This document shows, one piece after another, positions 52,941-62,531 of a stretch of DNA of 64,000 nt. The notes below the pieces were generated by a model. The model ran no database searches. It worked only from the letters and a program-made list of their open reading frames with translations, and was not told the DNA's origin. Location: the NCBI GenBank assembly GCA_021840255.1, contig JAKBYX010000008.1, forward strand, positions 1-64,000, in the 5' to 3' direction. The position numbers and the translations under genes are program-made. The first letter of the stretch is position 1. Every line of letters begins with the position of its first letter. This DNA comes from Nitrospirota bacterium. GTDB lineage: Bacteria > Nitrospirota > Thermodesulfovibrionia > Thermodesulfovibrionales > JdFR-88.

Positions 52941-53345
52941 CTACAGGTATCCTTTTCCCCGCAGGAAGGTTTCTGCCTTGACGGCCAGGGCCTCCGCCTC
53001 CCTTCTGAGCTCCGTGTAATCCTCCTTTGTGAAGGTGTAGGAAGGATTATAATCAGCCTCCTCCCTGTATTTCATGAGCTTGGAAAAAACATGGGAGGTC
53101 CCGGCCTCGAACTGCCCCTCTTTTACGAAATGCAGGCCAAAAAGCCTCAAGGCCCCTTCATGGCTTTTTGGTTCAAGTCCCTTTGACAAAAGCACGGCCC
53201 TGATATGATAAAGAGCAAAATAATACAGCCGCGACACAGCATCGTTTATGAGCCCGCCCTCAAAGAGAAGTTCGGCGGCCTTTATGGATTCCTTTGCCCG
53301 CGCAAGCTCCTCCGCGATATTGATTTTTTTATTGTCTTCCGTCAT
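52941..53345 (-). CDS. HEPN domain protein (HepT-like)
   Basis: 134 residues, helical. It belongs to the HEPN side of MNT/HEPN pairs, in which HepT is usually an RNase toxin. The active-site block reads D-A-V-S-R-L-Y-Y-F-A-L-Y-H: Arg and His are separated by seven residues, one more than the R-x4-6-H commonly given, so activity may differ. The ATG overlaps the stop of the upstream MNT gene (ATGA), the usual arrangement of antitoxin first. Confidence 0.82.
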   Translation of the reverse strand: MTEDNKKINIAEELARAKESIKAAELLFEGGLINDAVSRLYYFALYHIRAVLLSKGLEPKSHEGALRLFGLHFVKEGQFEAGTSHVFSKLMKYREEADYNPSYTFTKEDYTELRREAEALAVKAETFLRGKGYL

Positions 53346-53674
53346 AGCGGGATGCCTTCACGTTCGATATCCAGGGCTATCCGTCTCTCCCGCCTTTTAA
53401 GATTTTCGAAATCTTCTTCGGACAACACCAGAACGGAAAGCGGCATAAGGTTCTCCAGCTCTACTTCAGCCGTTTTTTCCAGCACGCGGTCCCTGGTCTC
53501 CCCAGTCAATCCGCGTACAATAACGGCGATGTCGATATCCGACCATTCATCGAAATCCCCCCTTGCCCTGGAGCCGTACAGCATGACCGCTGCAAGGCTG
53601 TCTCCCAGGAGGGCGGTAAGACCTTTTTTTAACTGGGCCAATGTTTTTTTTTCTTCCGCCTTAAGCGATTCCAT
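53342..53674 (-). CDS. MNT-type nucleotidyltransferase (MntA-like antitoxin)
   Basis: 110 residues from ATG 53674; the frame is open to 53734 but the extra N-terminus is not family-like. YGSRARGDFDEWSDIDI carries the G-S-x10-D-x-D polymerase-beta motif. In characterised pairs the MNT protein neutralises HepT by adding AMP to it. The motif looks intact. It follows an ABC transporter operon by 66 bases in the same direction. Confidence 0.85.
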   Translation of the reverse strand: MESLKAEEKKTLAQLKKGLTALLGDSLAAVMLYGSRARGDFDEWSDIDIAVIVRGLTGETRDRVLEKTAEVELENLMPLSVLVLSEEDFENLKRRERRIALDIEREGIPL

Positions 53675-53740
53675 GATTTTTCTTATTTTATAGAAATTCA
53701 GGGTAAAATGCATAGGCGGCGAGGCAGCTTTCAAACAACT

Positions 53741-54901
53741 TCAGGCCCGCAGGGCGTCCACAATATTCATCCGCGCGGCCCTGAAGGCCGGCAACACTCC
53801 TCCGGCAAACCCCATTATGAGGGAAAACGCGACGGCCCTCCAGATGATCCCCTCCGTAAGGGTGAATGAGAACGACAGCTCGGAGAAGGTCTGCCAATTC
53901 ACCGTGGAGATGGTAAAAAACTGGAGGAACGATGCGAAGAAGAGGCCCGCCAGACCGCCTAAAAGCCCCAGCATAAGCGACTCCGCCATGAACGCCCGCA
54001 GGATGCTGCCGCGCTCGAAACCAAGCGCCCTCAAGGTCCCTATCTCCCTGGTTCTGGTCACCACGGCCGCGTACATGGTGATGATGGCCCCGATGACCGC
54101 GCCCATGGAGAATATGATGGAAAGCGAAATGCCCAGGATGTTCAGGAATTTTGCCATGATCCGCGACTGCTTCTCGTAATACGTGTTTTCGCGCATTGCC
54201 TGGAGGGTGAGCCGCGGGTCACGTTCGATCTCCTTTTTGAACCGGCCGAAAAGCGCAGGGTCCCTGAGCTTGAATAGCACGGAGGAGTATGCCTGCCTCC
54301 TGAACGCCTGCATCAGTTGGTCCGCGTCTCCCCAGACCTCGGAACTGAACGCGGTGGCGCCCGCGTCGAATATCCCCACCACCTTCCAATGCCTCATTGC
54401 GAAATAAAGCGTACTGCCCAGCCCAACGCCCTTAAAAAGTTTTGCCACCCTAATTCCGGCCATAATCTCCGATGAGCCCGGCCGGGGCATGCGTCCGGCA
54501 ATCAGCTTTATCTGCGGCCTTAAATGAAGGGATTCAGGCCCTATACCCCGAATTGCCAGGTTCGATAGCGCCCCTCCCTTTTTGGGAAGGGTAATCAGTA
54601 CAAGGATCTCTTTTGCCAAAAGGATCTTCCCGTCTCGTGCCACAGCCACATATGGGGAAGTCGCAATTATGTCCGCCTGGTCCCGGTCTATGGCGCTTTG
54701 GACCTCGGTCTGCGCCCCTTTCCGAAGTACCACCGCATTGTCTGGAGAACCCGTTTCGACAAGGGTTTTTTTAAGCCCCTGGGCCAGCATCAAAACGGAG
54801 GCGAAGACGAACACTACCAGCGCCATTCCCCCAGCCGTAAGAGCTGTCGTGAGCTTTCTTGTCCAGAGGTTCCTCAGGCTGTAGGACAAAGGTATGCCCA
54901 T
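53741..54901 (-). CDS. MacB/FtsX-like ABC transporter permease
   Basis: 386 residues from ATG 54901, which has GGAGG 10 bases upstream. Four helices are predicted: one near the N-terminus (LTTALTAGGMALVVFVFASV) and three near the C-terminus around T-R-T-R-E-I-G-T-L-R-A-L-G-F, the FtsX coupling segment. A periplasmic MacB_PCD-like domain lies between. With its partner permease, ATPase and adaptor it forms an efflux or lipoprotein-release-type exporter. It starts two bases after the stop of the other permease. Confidence 0.85.
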   Translation of the reverse strand: MGIPLSYSLRNLWTRKLTTALTAGGMALVVFVFASVLMLAQGLKKTLVETGSPDNAVVLRKGAQTEVQSAIDRDQADIIATSPYVAVARDGKILLAKEILVLITLPKKGGALSNLAIRGIGPESLHLRPQIKLIAGRMPRPGSSEIMAGIRVAKLFKGVGLGSTLYFAMRHWKVVGIFDAGATAFSSEVWGDADQLMQAFRRQAYSSVLFKLRDPALFGRFKKEIERDPRLTLQAMRENTYYEKQSRIMAKFLNILGISLSIIFSMGAVIGAIITMYAAVVTRTREIGTLRALGFERGSILRAFMAESLMLGLLGGLAGLFFASFLQFFTISTVNWQTFSELSFSFTLTEGIIWRAVAFSLIMGFAGGVLPAFRAARMNIVDALRA

Positions 54902-54903
54902 AA

Positions 54904-56061
54904 TCAGCCAAGCCTCCTTAAACCTTCGGCAATCGGCGTTTTTATGGCTTTCCATGCGGGGAAGACCGCAGCAACAAGACCTACCAGGGCAGAGGCCGCC
55001 GCATAGAACAGAAACAGGCGCCTGCTGACATTGAAAACGGGGAAAAAAGCGCCGAGCTGCGCCCTGAACGCATGGGCGGCAGGATAGGTAAGAACGATTC
55101 CCAATACGCAGCCTGCCGTCACTATCACCATGGATTCGCCAAGGATAATCCCGGCTATCCTCGGGCCCCCGAACCCAAGGGTCTTTAAAATGGCGTACTC
55201 CCCGATGCGCTCTCTCACGGTCATTGCCATTGTATTTGCGGCTACTGCCATGATGATGGCTATGATAACGAATGATACAAGCTGTATCACCATCAGGAGC
55301 GCCTCGGTCATGGATATGAAACTTAGCTGGAAGGACTTTTCCGTTTCCGTGAGCGTCTCGGCCAGCGAATTTTTGAACATGGCGTCTATCTGCGAGGAGA
55401 TGGACGGGGCAAGCAGCGGGCCGGATATGCTCTCCATGAAAAAACCTGCCTCGTCCGCGCGGTCCGGGGCCGCCTTTTTGATGGACTCGTTCAGGTAGTC
55501 CCAGTGAAAGAAAAACTGGGACTCATCGGTACTCTTGTCCCTTCCCCTGTATATGGCCCTTATCACGAAATCCAGGTCAACCGGGTAATTGGTCCCCTTG
55601 AGCGTCACCAGGTCTCCCACCTTCCAGCCGAACCTTTGGGCCAGTTTTATGCCCACCACCGCCCCCCTCCTGTCGCTTAAAAAAGCCGACTTTTGCTCCG
55701 GGGAGATTATATATTCGGGGTAGAGTTTCAGGTAACTCCTGGGCTCAACCGCAAAGTTGGCGAAAAAATTCTTCTCGTTTATGTAGATCCCGCCAAACCA
55801 GCTGCCCCAGGAAACATCCGTAACGCCCTTCACCTGGCGTATCTTGTCCTTATAAGACAGGGGCAGGGGAAAGGTAAGCGATATGGAGTTCCTTGTCACG
55901 AGGCGTGTGGCTGATGATGCCGCGACCCCCGCATACCATGCGCTTACGACGGTCCGTAGCAAGCCGAAGGCAACCAGAGCTATGACAACGCTCCCGATGG
56001 TAAGCAGTGTGCGCGTTTTATGCCTGAAGGCGTTTTTAAGTATTATCTTGAACGCGAACAT
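54904..56061 (-). CDS. MacB/FtsX-like ABC transporter permease, second subunit
   Basis: 385 residues with the same topology: N-terminal helix H-K-T-R-T-L-L-T-I-G-S-V-V, periplasmic domain, then three helices around R-E-R-I-G-E-Y-A-I-L-K-T-L-G-F. It differs from subunit 1 in sequence, so the two likely act as a heterodimer as in LolCE. Gene order adaptor, ATPase, permease, permease supports one transport complex. The cargo is unknown. Confidence 0.85.
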   Translation of the reverse strand: MFAFKIILKNAFRHKTRTLLTIGSVVIALVAFGLLRTVVSAWYAGVAASSATRLVTRNSISLTFPLPLSYKDKIRQVKGVTDVSWGSWFGGIYINEKNFFANFAVEPRSYLKLYPEYIISPEQKSAFLSDRRGAVVGIKLAQRFGWKVGDLVTLKGTNYPVDLDFVIRAIYRGRDKSTDESQFFFHWDYLNESIKKAAPDRADEAGFFMESISGPLLAPSISSQIDAMFKNSLAETLTETEKSFQLSFISMTEALLMVIQLVSFVIIAIIMAVAANTMAMTVRERIGEYAILKTLGFGGPRIAGIILGESMVIVTAGCVLGIVLTYPAAHAFRAQLGAFFPVFNVSRRLFLFYAAASALVGLVAAVFPAWKAIKTPIAEGLRRLG

Positions 56062-56074
56062 CAGGCCCCCAACA

Positions 56075-56755
56075 TCAGGTTAATACGCCCTTTTCGAGGG
56101 TTCTTACGGCGTGGGCCTTAGCTGCGGCCCTGGGGTCATGCGTGACCATGATGATGGTCTTTCCAAGCTGCCTGTTCAGATTTTCCATAAGGGAAAGCAC
56201 CTCTTGTGCCGAAACACGGTCCAGGTCCCCGGTGGGCTCGTCGGCAACCAGTATCACCGGGTCCGTCACAACGGCCCTCGCTATCGCCACACGCTGCTGC
56301 TGCCCTCCGGAGAGTTGCCCCGGATAGTGTGCTATCCTTTCGGAAAGGCCTACCAGATCGAGGACCGCGCGGGCGTGCTCCATCCGCTCCTTTTTAGAAA
56401 GGCCGGTCAGAAGCAGCGGGAGCTCCACGTTCTCAATTGCCGTCAGCACCGGGATGAGATTGTAGAACTGGAATATGAAACCGACGTTCAGGGCCCGCCA
56501 GCCTGCAAGCTCATTTTCGGATAAAGAGGTGATATCCACCCCTCCCACCAGTATGGCCCCGCTGTCGGCCCTGTCGATGCCGGCTATAAGGTTCAGAAGG
56601 GTGGTTTTCCCGGAGCCGGAGGGCCCCATGAGGGCCAGGAATTCGCCCTCCGCGATCTCGAAAGAGATTTCTTCAAGCACCCGTATCTGCTGGCTGCCGC
56701 GCCTGTAGGACTTGTTCAGGCTCAGGATGCGCGCTATGGGCTCTTTAGGTCCCAT
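56075..56755 (-). CDS. ABC transporter ATPase, LolD/MacB type
   Basis: 226 residues. Walker A GPSGSGKTT, Q-loop F-I-F-Q-F-Y-N-L-I-P, signature LSGGQQQRVAIARA, Walker B ILVADEPTGDLD and the H-loop V-T-H-D-P-R are all complete. It powers the two permeases. It starts one base after the adaptor stop. Confidence 0.92.
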   Translation of the reverse strand: MGPKEPIARILSLNKSYRRGSQQIRVLEEISFEIAEGEFLALMGPSGSGKTTLLNLIAGIDRADSGAILVGGVDITSLSENELAGWRALNVGFIFQFYNLIPVLTAIENVELPLLLTGLSKKERMEHARAVLDLVGLSERIAHYPGQLSGGQQQRVAIARAVVTDPVILVADEPTGDLDRVSAQEVLSLMENLNRQLGKTIIMVTHDPRAAAKAHAVRTLEKGVLT

Positions 56756-56756
56756 T

Positions 56757-57974
56757 TTAAGTGGCTGGTTCTATTTTTGAGCCGTTTTTAAGGCCGGAGG
56801 GAGGATTTACCACGACCGTGTCTCCGGGTTTGACACCTCTTTTAATGATCAGCATCCCGCCCATCTGCCCGTCCGTGACAACCGTTGTGTCTATGGCGCG
56901 GCCCTCCCGCATCAGGAAAACTGCGGCCCCGCCGTCCTTTTTTTTGATCACCAGGGAGGCAGGGTCTATCACGACCCTTGGTTTTTCCTCGCCAGGGGCT
57001 ACCGCCCTGGACAGGAAATTCACCCTGGCGCTCATTTCGGGAAGGACCCTTTGGTCCTTTTTGAGAAATTTCACCTTTACCGTCACCGTGGCCTTTGTCT
57101 TGTCGGCAGTGGGCACGATCATGTGCACCTTCCCCGGAAAATGGATGCCGGGCAGCGCGTCAAGCTCTATGTCGCATGGCTGCCCCTTCCATATCTTTTC
57201 GATGCCGGACTCGGATACGTCCGCCTCAATCTGCAGGGAGTTCATATCGGCTATCGTAACAACTGATGCCTGGACATTGGAGGCGGCCCCTATGGGAGTG
57301 ATTATATCGCCTATGTCGGCGTTCTTGGTGAGGACCACGGCATCGAAAGGGGCTCGTATATACGTGTAGCCCAACTGCACGATGGCGTACCGGACGGCTG
57401 CCTCGTCCGCGGCTATGACCGCTTTTGCCGCATCCACGCCCGCAAGCGCCTTCCGGTAATTGGCGAAAGACGTGTCGTAATCGGCCCTGGCTATAAGGTT
57501 CTTTTTCAGAAGCTCGCTGTTTCTTTTAAAGGAAAGCCTTGCATCGTAAAGCCCGGCCTGGGCCTCATCCAGGTTGAAACGGGCTGTTTTCAGGTTGGCC
57601 TCCGCCTGCTCTTTTGCCGCGATAAGGTCCAGATCGTCAAGCCGGGCGATCACCTGCCCCTTCCGTACCTTGCTTCCCTCCTCAACCATGAGAGACTCCA
57701 GCTTGCCGGTTATCTTTGAGGATACGGCCGATTTTTTTTGCGCCACCACATACCCGCTTGCGCTGAGGACCGAGAGGGCCTGGGAAGGGTACATAAGGGC
57801 CACGCTTGAGACATGGACCGTATAGGTCCTGGAAAACACGCCGGATATGTAAAGGGCCAGGACAAGGAGAAGAAAGGCCGCAAGCGCCGCCAGAAATCTG
57901 CGTCCACGCTTCGCCTGGCGGAACTGGATGGCTGATTTGTCTATTTTAAGCCTGGAAAGGTCCTGGCCGGACAT
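56757..57974 (-). CDS. HlyD/MacA-like periplasmic adaptor
   Basis: 405 residues. One N-terminal helix (about 28-45: F-L-A-A-L-A-A-F-L-L-L-V-L-A-L-Y) anchors it. Lipoyl half-motifs (S-S-K-I-T-G-K-L and Y-T-Y-I-R-A-P-F-D-A-V-V) flank a coiled-coil of about 90 residues, followed by barrel and membrane-proximal parts (KPRVVIDPASLVI). Such adaptors link the permease to an outer-membrane channel; none is encoded here. It heads the exporter operon. Confidence 0.88.
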   Translation of the reverse strand: MSGQDLSRLKIDKSAIQFRQAKRGRRFLAALAAFLLLVLALYISGVFSRTYTVHVSSVALMYPSQALSVLSASGYVVAQKKSAVSSKITGKLESLMVEEGSKVRKGQVIARLDDLDLIAAKEQAEANLKTARFNLDEAQAGLYDARLSFKRNSELLKKNLIARADYDTSFANYRKALAGVDAAKAVIAADEAAVRYAIVQLGYTYIRAPFDAVVLTKNADIGDIITPIGAASNVQASVVTIADMNSLQIEADVSESGIEKIWKGQPCDIELDALPGIHFPGKVHMIVPTADKTKATVTVKVKFLKKDQRVLPEMSARVNFLSRAVAPGEEKPRVVIDPASLVIKKKDGGAAVFLMREGRAIDTTVVTDGQMGGMLIIKRGVKPGDTVVVNPPSGLKNGSKIEPAT

Positions 57975-58119
57975 TAAAAAAAACCCCTTTGGTGAAAATT
58001 ATAAAAGAAAAAGACCCGTTTCAAGAGAAAGCGCCTTTTTATTTTATCACAATCGGCAGGAGTGGATTACGGGCCGCATACCGCGAGTTGGCGGCTCCGT
58101 TACTGATCAAAATAGAAAA

Positions 58120-59211
58120 TTAAAAAATCATTCCCCTGTTCAGAAGGAGCGCGCAATGGGCGGAGAGGCCCGCCCCGAAAGATACCATGGCGCAATATTC
58201 CCCCGCCGTAAAACCCTGCCTCAATAGCTCATCGAGCACGAACCAGACCGTCGGGGAGGACATATTGCCGTGTTCCTTCAATACCTTTCTGGCGGCAATG
58301 GTTTTTCCCACCGGAAGCCCAATGGCTTCCATGATGGCGCCTATGATTTTTTCGCCTCCGGCATGTATTGCCCAGTGGTCAATGTCCTCTACACCCAGAG
58401 AGACGCCCGCAAGGGTGTCCAGCACGGATGCCTTTACCGGTTCTCTAAGGATCCTTGGCAGGTCCATGGAAAGCTGGTTTACCAGCCTGCCTCCTCTGTG
58501 AACGTAGCGGATGGCTTCCCTTAATTCGGGGGCAAACCGCATTGAGCTGGAGACGACCTCCATGCCGTGCGGCCTGTCCCACAGTATGGCAGCAGCGGCC
58601 CCGTCAGAAAAAAGCGCGTTTGACACTATAAGACTGGGGTCGTCTCCCGCCTCGCCCCCCATTTCACCCCTCATCTCAAATGTCGCGCTGCATATTTCCA
58701 CGGATACGCAGGCCACCGCGCCGCCCGGATTATCATTAACGATCATTCCGGCCAGTTCGATGTTCGGAAGCGCACCAGCACAACCGGCCCCCACCAGGTC
58801 AAAGGCCTTTATGTCCCTTTTCAGGCCCAGCCGTTCGATCATATAAGTTGAAAGCCCAGGGCATATATATCCCGTGCAGGTGTTGAGGACCAGCCCTTTT
58901 AATTCCCGCGCGGAAAGACCGCACCCGTCCATGGCAGCCTCAAGGGCTCGGCAGGAAAGCTCAAGCGCTCTTTCAGTAAACCGGGCTATCCTGGCATCGG
59001 GGTCCTCCCGGAAAAAACTTTTGGCGTCCTCGATCGCAAAATGCCTGGTCTCGATGGAAGGATGATCGAAAACCCGCTTCAGCAGAAGCCTTCCCCTGCG
59101 GCCAAGCTCATCTGGGAAATGTTTGAGAAGATAGTTAGCCGCCTCTTTCTGAGTGACCCTGAACTCAGGCACCGCGGTGGCCAGGGCGGCGATCTTCGGC
59201 CCGGACCTCAT
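58120..59211 (-). CDS. Type III polyketide synthase (chalcone/stilbene synthase family)
   Basis: 363 residues from ATG 59211, the last bases of the upstream gene (ATGA overlap); the frame is open to 59289. The catalytic triad of type III PKS is visible: Cys144 in GAGCAGALPN, His283 in WAIHAGGEKI and Asn316 in HGNMSSPTV. FGAG near the C-terminus is the usual cyclisation-pocket loop. It would extend an acyl-CoA starter with malonyl-CoA and cyclise it to a pyrone, resorcinol or similar. Starter and product are unknown. It is coupled to a radical SAM gene, with an MFS gene upstream. Confidence 0.88.
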   Translation of the reverse strand: MRSGPKIAALATAVPEFRVTQKEAANYLLKHFPDELGRRGRLLLKRVFDHPSIETRHFAIEDAKSFFREDPDARIARFTERALELSCRALEAAMDGCGLSARELKGLVLNTCTGYICPGLSTYMIERLGLKRDIKAFDLVGAGCAGALPNIELAGMIVNDNPGGAVACVSVEICSATFEMRGEMGGEAGDDPSLIVSNALFSDGAAAAILWDRPHGMEVVSSSMRFAPELREAIRYVHRGGRLVNQLSMDLPRILREPVKASVLDTLAGVSLGVEDIDHWAIHAGGEKIIGAIMEAIGLPVGKTIAARKVLKEHGNMSSPTVWFVLDELLRQGFTAGEYCAMVSFGAGLSAHCALLLNRGMIF

Positions 59212-60686
59212 CGGGTCCCTATCCCAAGGCCGGCCTGTCCTATACCAAGGATGGCCATCCCCCGGCGGATGAAGGCCGTATGCCTCCAAAGAGGGGGTTT
59301 TACCCCGAACCTGCCGGATAGCCTCCTTATACGGGGCAGGTATTTTGACTGCATGGAACGGATATCTATGATATTCAGATTTCCCTCGATGGCAACCTCC
59401 AATTTCCGGAAAAGCCAGTCAAAATTTATTAAAGGAGAGAGATAAAACACCGGGGCCAGCATTTCCGAGGGAGTAATGGATAACAGGCCCTCCGCCCTTG
59501 CTATCCTCTCAAGTTCCGTGCCCGGATATATGCGGATGCCCACATTGAAGAATGCCACGTCCTGTGGTTTCAGGTTTGTCCTGGCGAATTGAATGGTTTC
59601 CGAGACCGTCTCCGGGGTTTCGCCGGGGCCACCCAGCATGAATATCCAAAGGCAGGGAAGCCCGCTTTTACGCAAGATCTGCGCAGCCCGCCTGACGTGT
59701 TCAGCTAAAAAACCTTTTTTAAGCCTTGCCAGCACCTGGTCCGAAGCGCTCTCAGCGGTTATGCCCACGCCGGCAAACCCTGCTTTTTCCATGGACTGAA
59801 CCAGATCCTGGGATATAAAAAGAGGGTTCAGCTCTATAGTATGGAGTCTTGCTCCAATCTTTCTTTTTATCACCTCTTCGCAAAGCGCTGCGGCATGCCA
59901 CGGAGGAGAATTAAATACATTGTCCACAAACTCGATGTCCCTGAAGCCGGTTTTGAAGAGACGCTCTATATGGCGGGCGGCTTCCGCCGGTTCCATGAAT
60001 TCATAGTGCCCTTTCCCGTCATCCGGTTTCCCGTCCAGCTTCCGGCCCAGTTTACGGTATGTGCAATAGACACACTCAAAATGGCAGCCCGCCTTGGTAA
60101 GCAGGGGCGCGGTGGAAAGCATGGAAAGATAACGCCTCGTGTTCAACCACTTTTCATATGCGGGGGGACCGGCCACGGATTGCATTCTGGGCGCTGGGAC
60201 TGAAACAAAAAGCCCGTTTTCCATTCTGGCTGTGCCTCTGAGCCCGTCTGGTTTTTTGCCCGAAGCGATTGCATCCAGCACCGCCGGAAACACTCTTTCC
60301 CCGTCCGACAGTATGGCAAGGTCCGCCCCGGTTTCCACCAGGAGCTCGCGGGGCATCACGGAAAGCGCCGCCCCTCCTATTATTAATGGTTGGCCAGCCA
60401 GCTCCTTCCTTACGGCGCGGGTTATTGCCTTTAATTCTCCATAAAACATGGCGGGCTCCGCGATGTCGTTGTTGTCGATATTTCTTATGGAAATGCCGGT
60501 GACATCGGGGTTGAACATCCTGATGGCCGAGCGGACGGCATGGCCGGGATCGCGCTCGAACATGAGATCAAGCAATTTCACCTCATGGCCGGCTTCCTGT
60601 GCGGCCTCCGCTGCAACACATGCCCCCACAGGCATTACCGGTTCCGGATATATATTGCGGTTTGCTGAAATTATAAGGACCTTCAT
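59208..60686 (-). CDS. Radical SAM protein with B12-binding-like N-terminal domain
   Basis: 492 residues. The N-terminal 140 residues resemble a Rossmann-type B12-binding domain (V-L-I-I-S-A-N-R-N, P-V-G-A, L-I-I-G-G-A-A-L-S), though no DxHxxG is seen, so any cobalamin would bind without the His ligand. The radical SAM core has Cys201-x3-Cys205-x2-Cys208 (CHFECVYC) for the 4Fe-4S cluster, then GGPGETPET. About 90 C-terminal residues are of unknown fold. Members often methylate unactivated carbon or rearrange rings. Tight coupling to the type III PKS suggests it modifies that product. Confidence 0.85.
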   Translation of the reverse strand: MKVLIISANRNIYPEPVMPVGACVAAEAAQEAGHEVKLLDLMFERDPGHAVRSAIRMFNPDVTGISIRNIDNNDIAEPAMFYGELKAITRAVRKELAGQPLIIGGAALSVMPRELLVETGADLAILSDGERVFPAVLDAIASGKKPDGLRGTARMENGLFVSVPAPRMQSVAGPPAYEKWLNTRRYLSMLSTAPLLTKAGCHFECVYCTYRKLGRKLDGKPDDGKGHYEFMEPAEAARHIERLFKTGFRDIEFVDNVFNSPPWHAAALCEEVIKRKIGARLHTIELNPLFISQDLVQSMEKAGFAGVGITAESASDQVLARLKKGFLAEHVRRAAQILRKSGLPCLWIFMLGGPGETPETVSETIQFARTNLKPQDVAFFNVGIRIYPGTELERIARAEGLLSITPSEMLAPVFYLSPLINFDWLFRKLEVAIEGNLNIIDIRSMQSKYLPRIRRLSGRFGVKPPLWRHTAFIRRGMAILGIGQAGLGIGTR

Positions 60687-60820
60687 TGGATCAACCAGAC
60701 CTTTTTATAAAGAGTGGGTTTATCTCCCCATACGGTACCCTTTTTTAGGAAGTGGGGTGCCCCAAAAAAATTCTAGCAGGCTTTATTGTTAAAAGATACT
60801 TTGCTGCCTTTTGAGGGATC

Positions 60821-62125
60821 TCATATGGGGTCCGGTCCCTGCTTTCCATATGAGGAAGGCATGCCGGCCATGCTCGAAAGCAGGCGGACGAAACTTACCC
60901 TCTCCACCCGTCTTACTTCCCTGAGCCCGAAGGGGATAAAAAAGGCCACAGCCAGTCCGGAGGCAGAGGAGATGACGAATAATGAAAGTATCCTTTGGCC
61001 GAAAAGCGGAGGAAGCAATGGTATAAGGAGCCCCCCAACCAGCGCGCCAAAACAGAGGCCTATGCCGCTCACCGCGTTCAGGTTGGCTATGGCTCTTGTC
61101 CTTTTTTCAGGGCTTGCGGCGTCGTATGCAAAATTCGAGGCCGCAAGATTGAACCCCGCCCAGATAAATCCGGAAAACACCTGGGCGAGCATCAGATAAA
61201 ACGGGTTTTTGCTTACAAGCCAGAGTGCAGGTATGAACACTATGAGCCTGGATGTGGCTTTTATGATCTTGATATTCCCGACCCTGTCAGCGTGCCTGCC
61301 CCATCGTTTAACGGACAAATAAAGCGCAAGCGCCTGGGCGGAACTTATCCCGATGTAGGTTAAATATGTGAAATGCAGACCGTTTAGCATCAGCACGGAA
61401 AAAAACGGGCCTGCCAGGTTGGCGGCGAAGCTGACCGCGCCCACGAAAAAGACGAACCGGCTGAAATTGCCCGCCCTCCTTCCGGTGATCAAACCTTTAA
61501 CGGCAGGCGGACCCTGATCAAGCGCTGGCTCTTCCATGCGCCGCAGGAACCTCCAGGAGAACATCCTGAAGACGAAGGCCGCGCCAAAAAGGATGGCGAA
61601 GCCTGTGAAAATGCCGGTCTTTTTCGTGAAATGCAGCACCGTGCTGGCAACCAGTGCAGCTATGACGGTTATGATCCCCAGTACCTGGTTTCTCCATCCG
61701 AAATACTGGCCCCATTTCTCCTTGTCAACTATCTCGGACATCATGCTGCTCCAGGCCGGGGCCACCAGCGCGCCAAATGAAGTGAAAAGGACCACAGCGA
61801 TTATGAAGACCCCCGGCCCGGAACGGGCGAAGACCGCCAGCAGCGCCATGAATAAAAGCGAGATGGCCTGCAACGGGACAAACAGGTCCATTATGGGTTT
61901 TCTGGCCCGGAACTTCTCCACCAGATGCGGGCTTTTGAGCTGGATCAAAGAGGCAAAGAGGTTAGGTATCGCACCCAGCAGGCCGACCTGTCCCAAAGTG
62001 CCGCCCACGGCCAGCAGGAAAGGGGTGAGATAATTCTGGACGAGCCCTCCCATGCAGCTTGCGAACACCCCGTCCACAAACGAATACCTGAGGGTCTTTT
62101 TTTTATCGATTATTTTTTGCGCCAT
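60821..62125 (-). CDS. MFS transporter
   Basis: 434 residues from ATG 62125 (frame open to 62200). About twelve helices; an A-like loop is degenerate (K-S-P-H-L-V-E-K-F-R-A-R-K-P). It probably belongs to the exporter-type MFS_1 group. It precedes the radical SAM/PKS pair by 134 bases in the same direction and could export the product. An inner gene start is less likely because the N-terminal S-F-V-D-G-V-F-A-S-C-M-G-G is helix 1. Confidence 0.82.
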   Translation of the reverse strand: MAQKIIDKKKTLRYSFVDGVFASCMGGLVQNYLTPFLLAVGGTLGQVGLLGAIPNLFASLIQLKSPHLVEKFRARKPIMDLFVPLQAISLLFMALLAVFARSGPGVFIIAVVLFTSFGALVAPAWSSMMSEIVDKEKWGQYFGWRNQVLGIITVIAALVASTVLHFTKKTGIFTGFAILFGAAFVFRMFSWRFLRRMEEPALDQGPPAVKGLITGRRAGNFSRFVFFVGAVSFAANLAGPFFSVLMLNGLHFTYLTYIGISSAQALALYLSVKRWGRHADRVGNIKIIKATSRLIVFIPALWLVSKNPFYLMLAQVFSGFIWAGFNLAASNFAYDAASPEKRTRAIANLNAVSGIGLCFGALVGGLLIPLLPPLFGQRILSLFVISSASGLAVAFFIPFGLREVRRVERVSFVRLLSSMAGMPSSYGKQGPDPI

Positions 62126-62213
62126 AAGAAAATCTTGTGCGGCTGGCAAAAGCCTGAAGATTATTGTTTCGATATTCTGAAAATATTGTAGATGCCGCAC
62201 CAGGGCGCCGTCT

Positions 62214-62429
62214 GTGATTCAGATTGCAGAAAAAAAGAGGAAAGATTTTTTGCGTGAAAAGCCAAAGAGCATTTGGCTTAAAGAACTGGACCCAATTAAA
62301 ATGCCTATCGGATCTGCCAGCCTGATCGTAACACGCCGGGCCATGACATTTTCCATGAAAGCAGTTTATGAAATAGTTATACAGGCGGGTGAAAAAAAAC
62401 AAGATTCCGGCTATATTATTACGTGCTGA
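62214..62429 (+). CDS. Possible small protein, 71 residues
   Basis: GTG start without a clear ribosome binding site. Basic N-terminal half (A-E-K-K-R-K-D-F-L-R-E-K), hydrophobic middle. No family recognised, but it lies just upstream of the toxin-antitoxin genes. It may be a degraded remnant. Confidence 0.25.
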   Translation: MIQIAEKKRKDFLREKPKSIWLKELDPIKMPIGSASLIVTRRAMTFSMKAVYEIVIQAGEKKQDSGYIITC

Positions 62430-62531
62430 TGGGCAACCATGGCCGTCTTGTGGATCGAGCCCCCGGAAAAAAGGCAGACTTGCGGATGCAATGAAGGGAT
62501 AAAGTTTACCGCTAATGCTACCCGATAGTTC

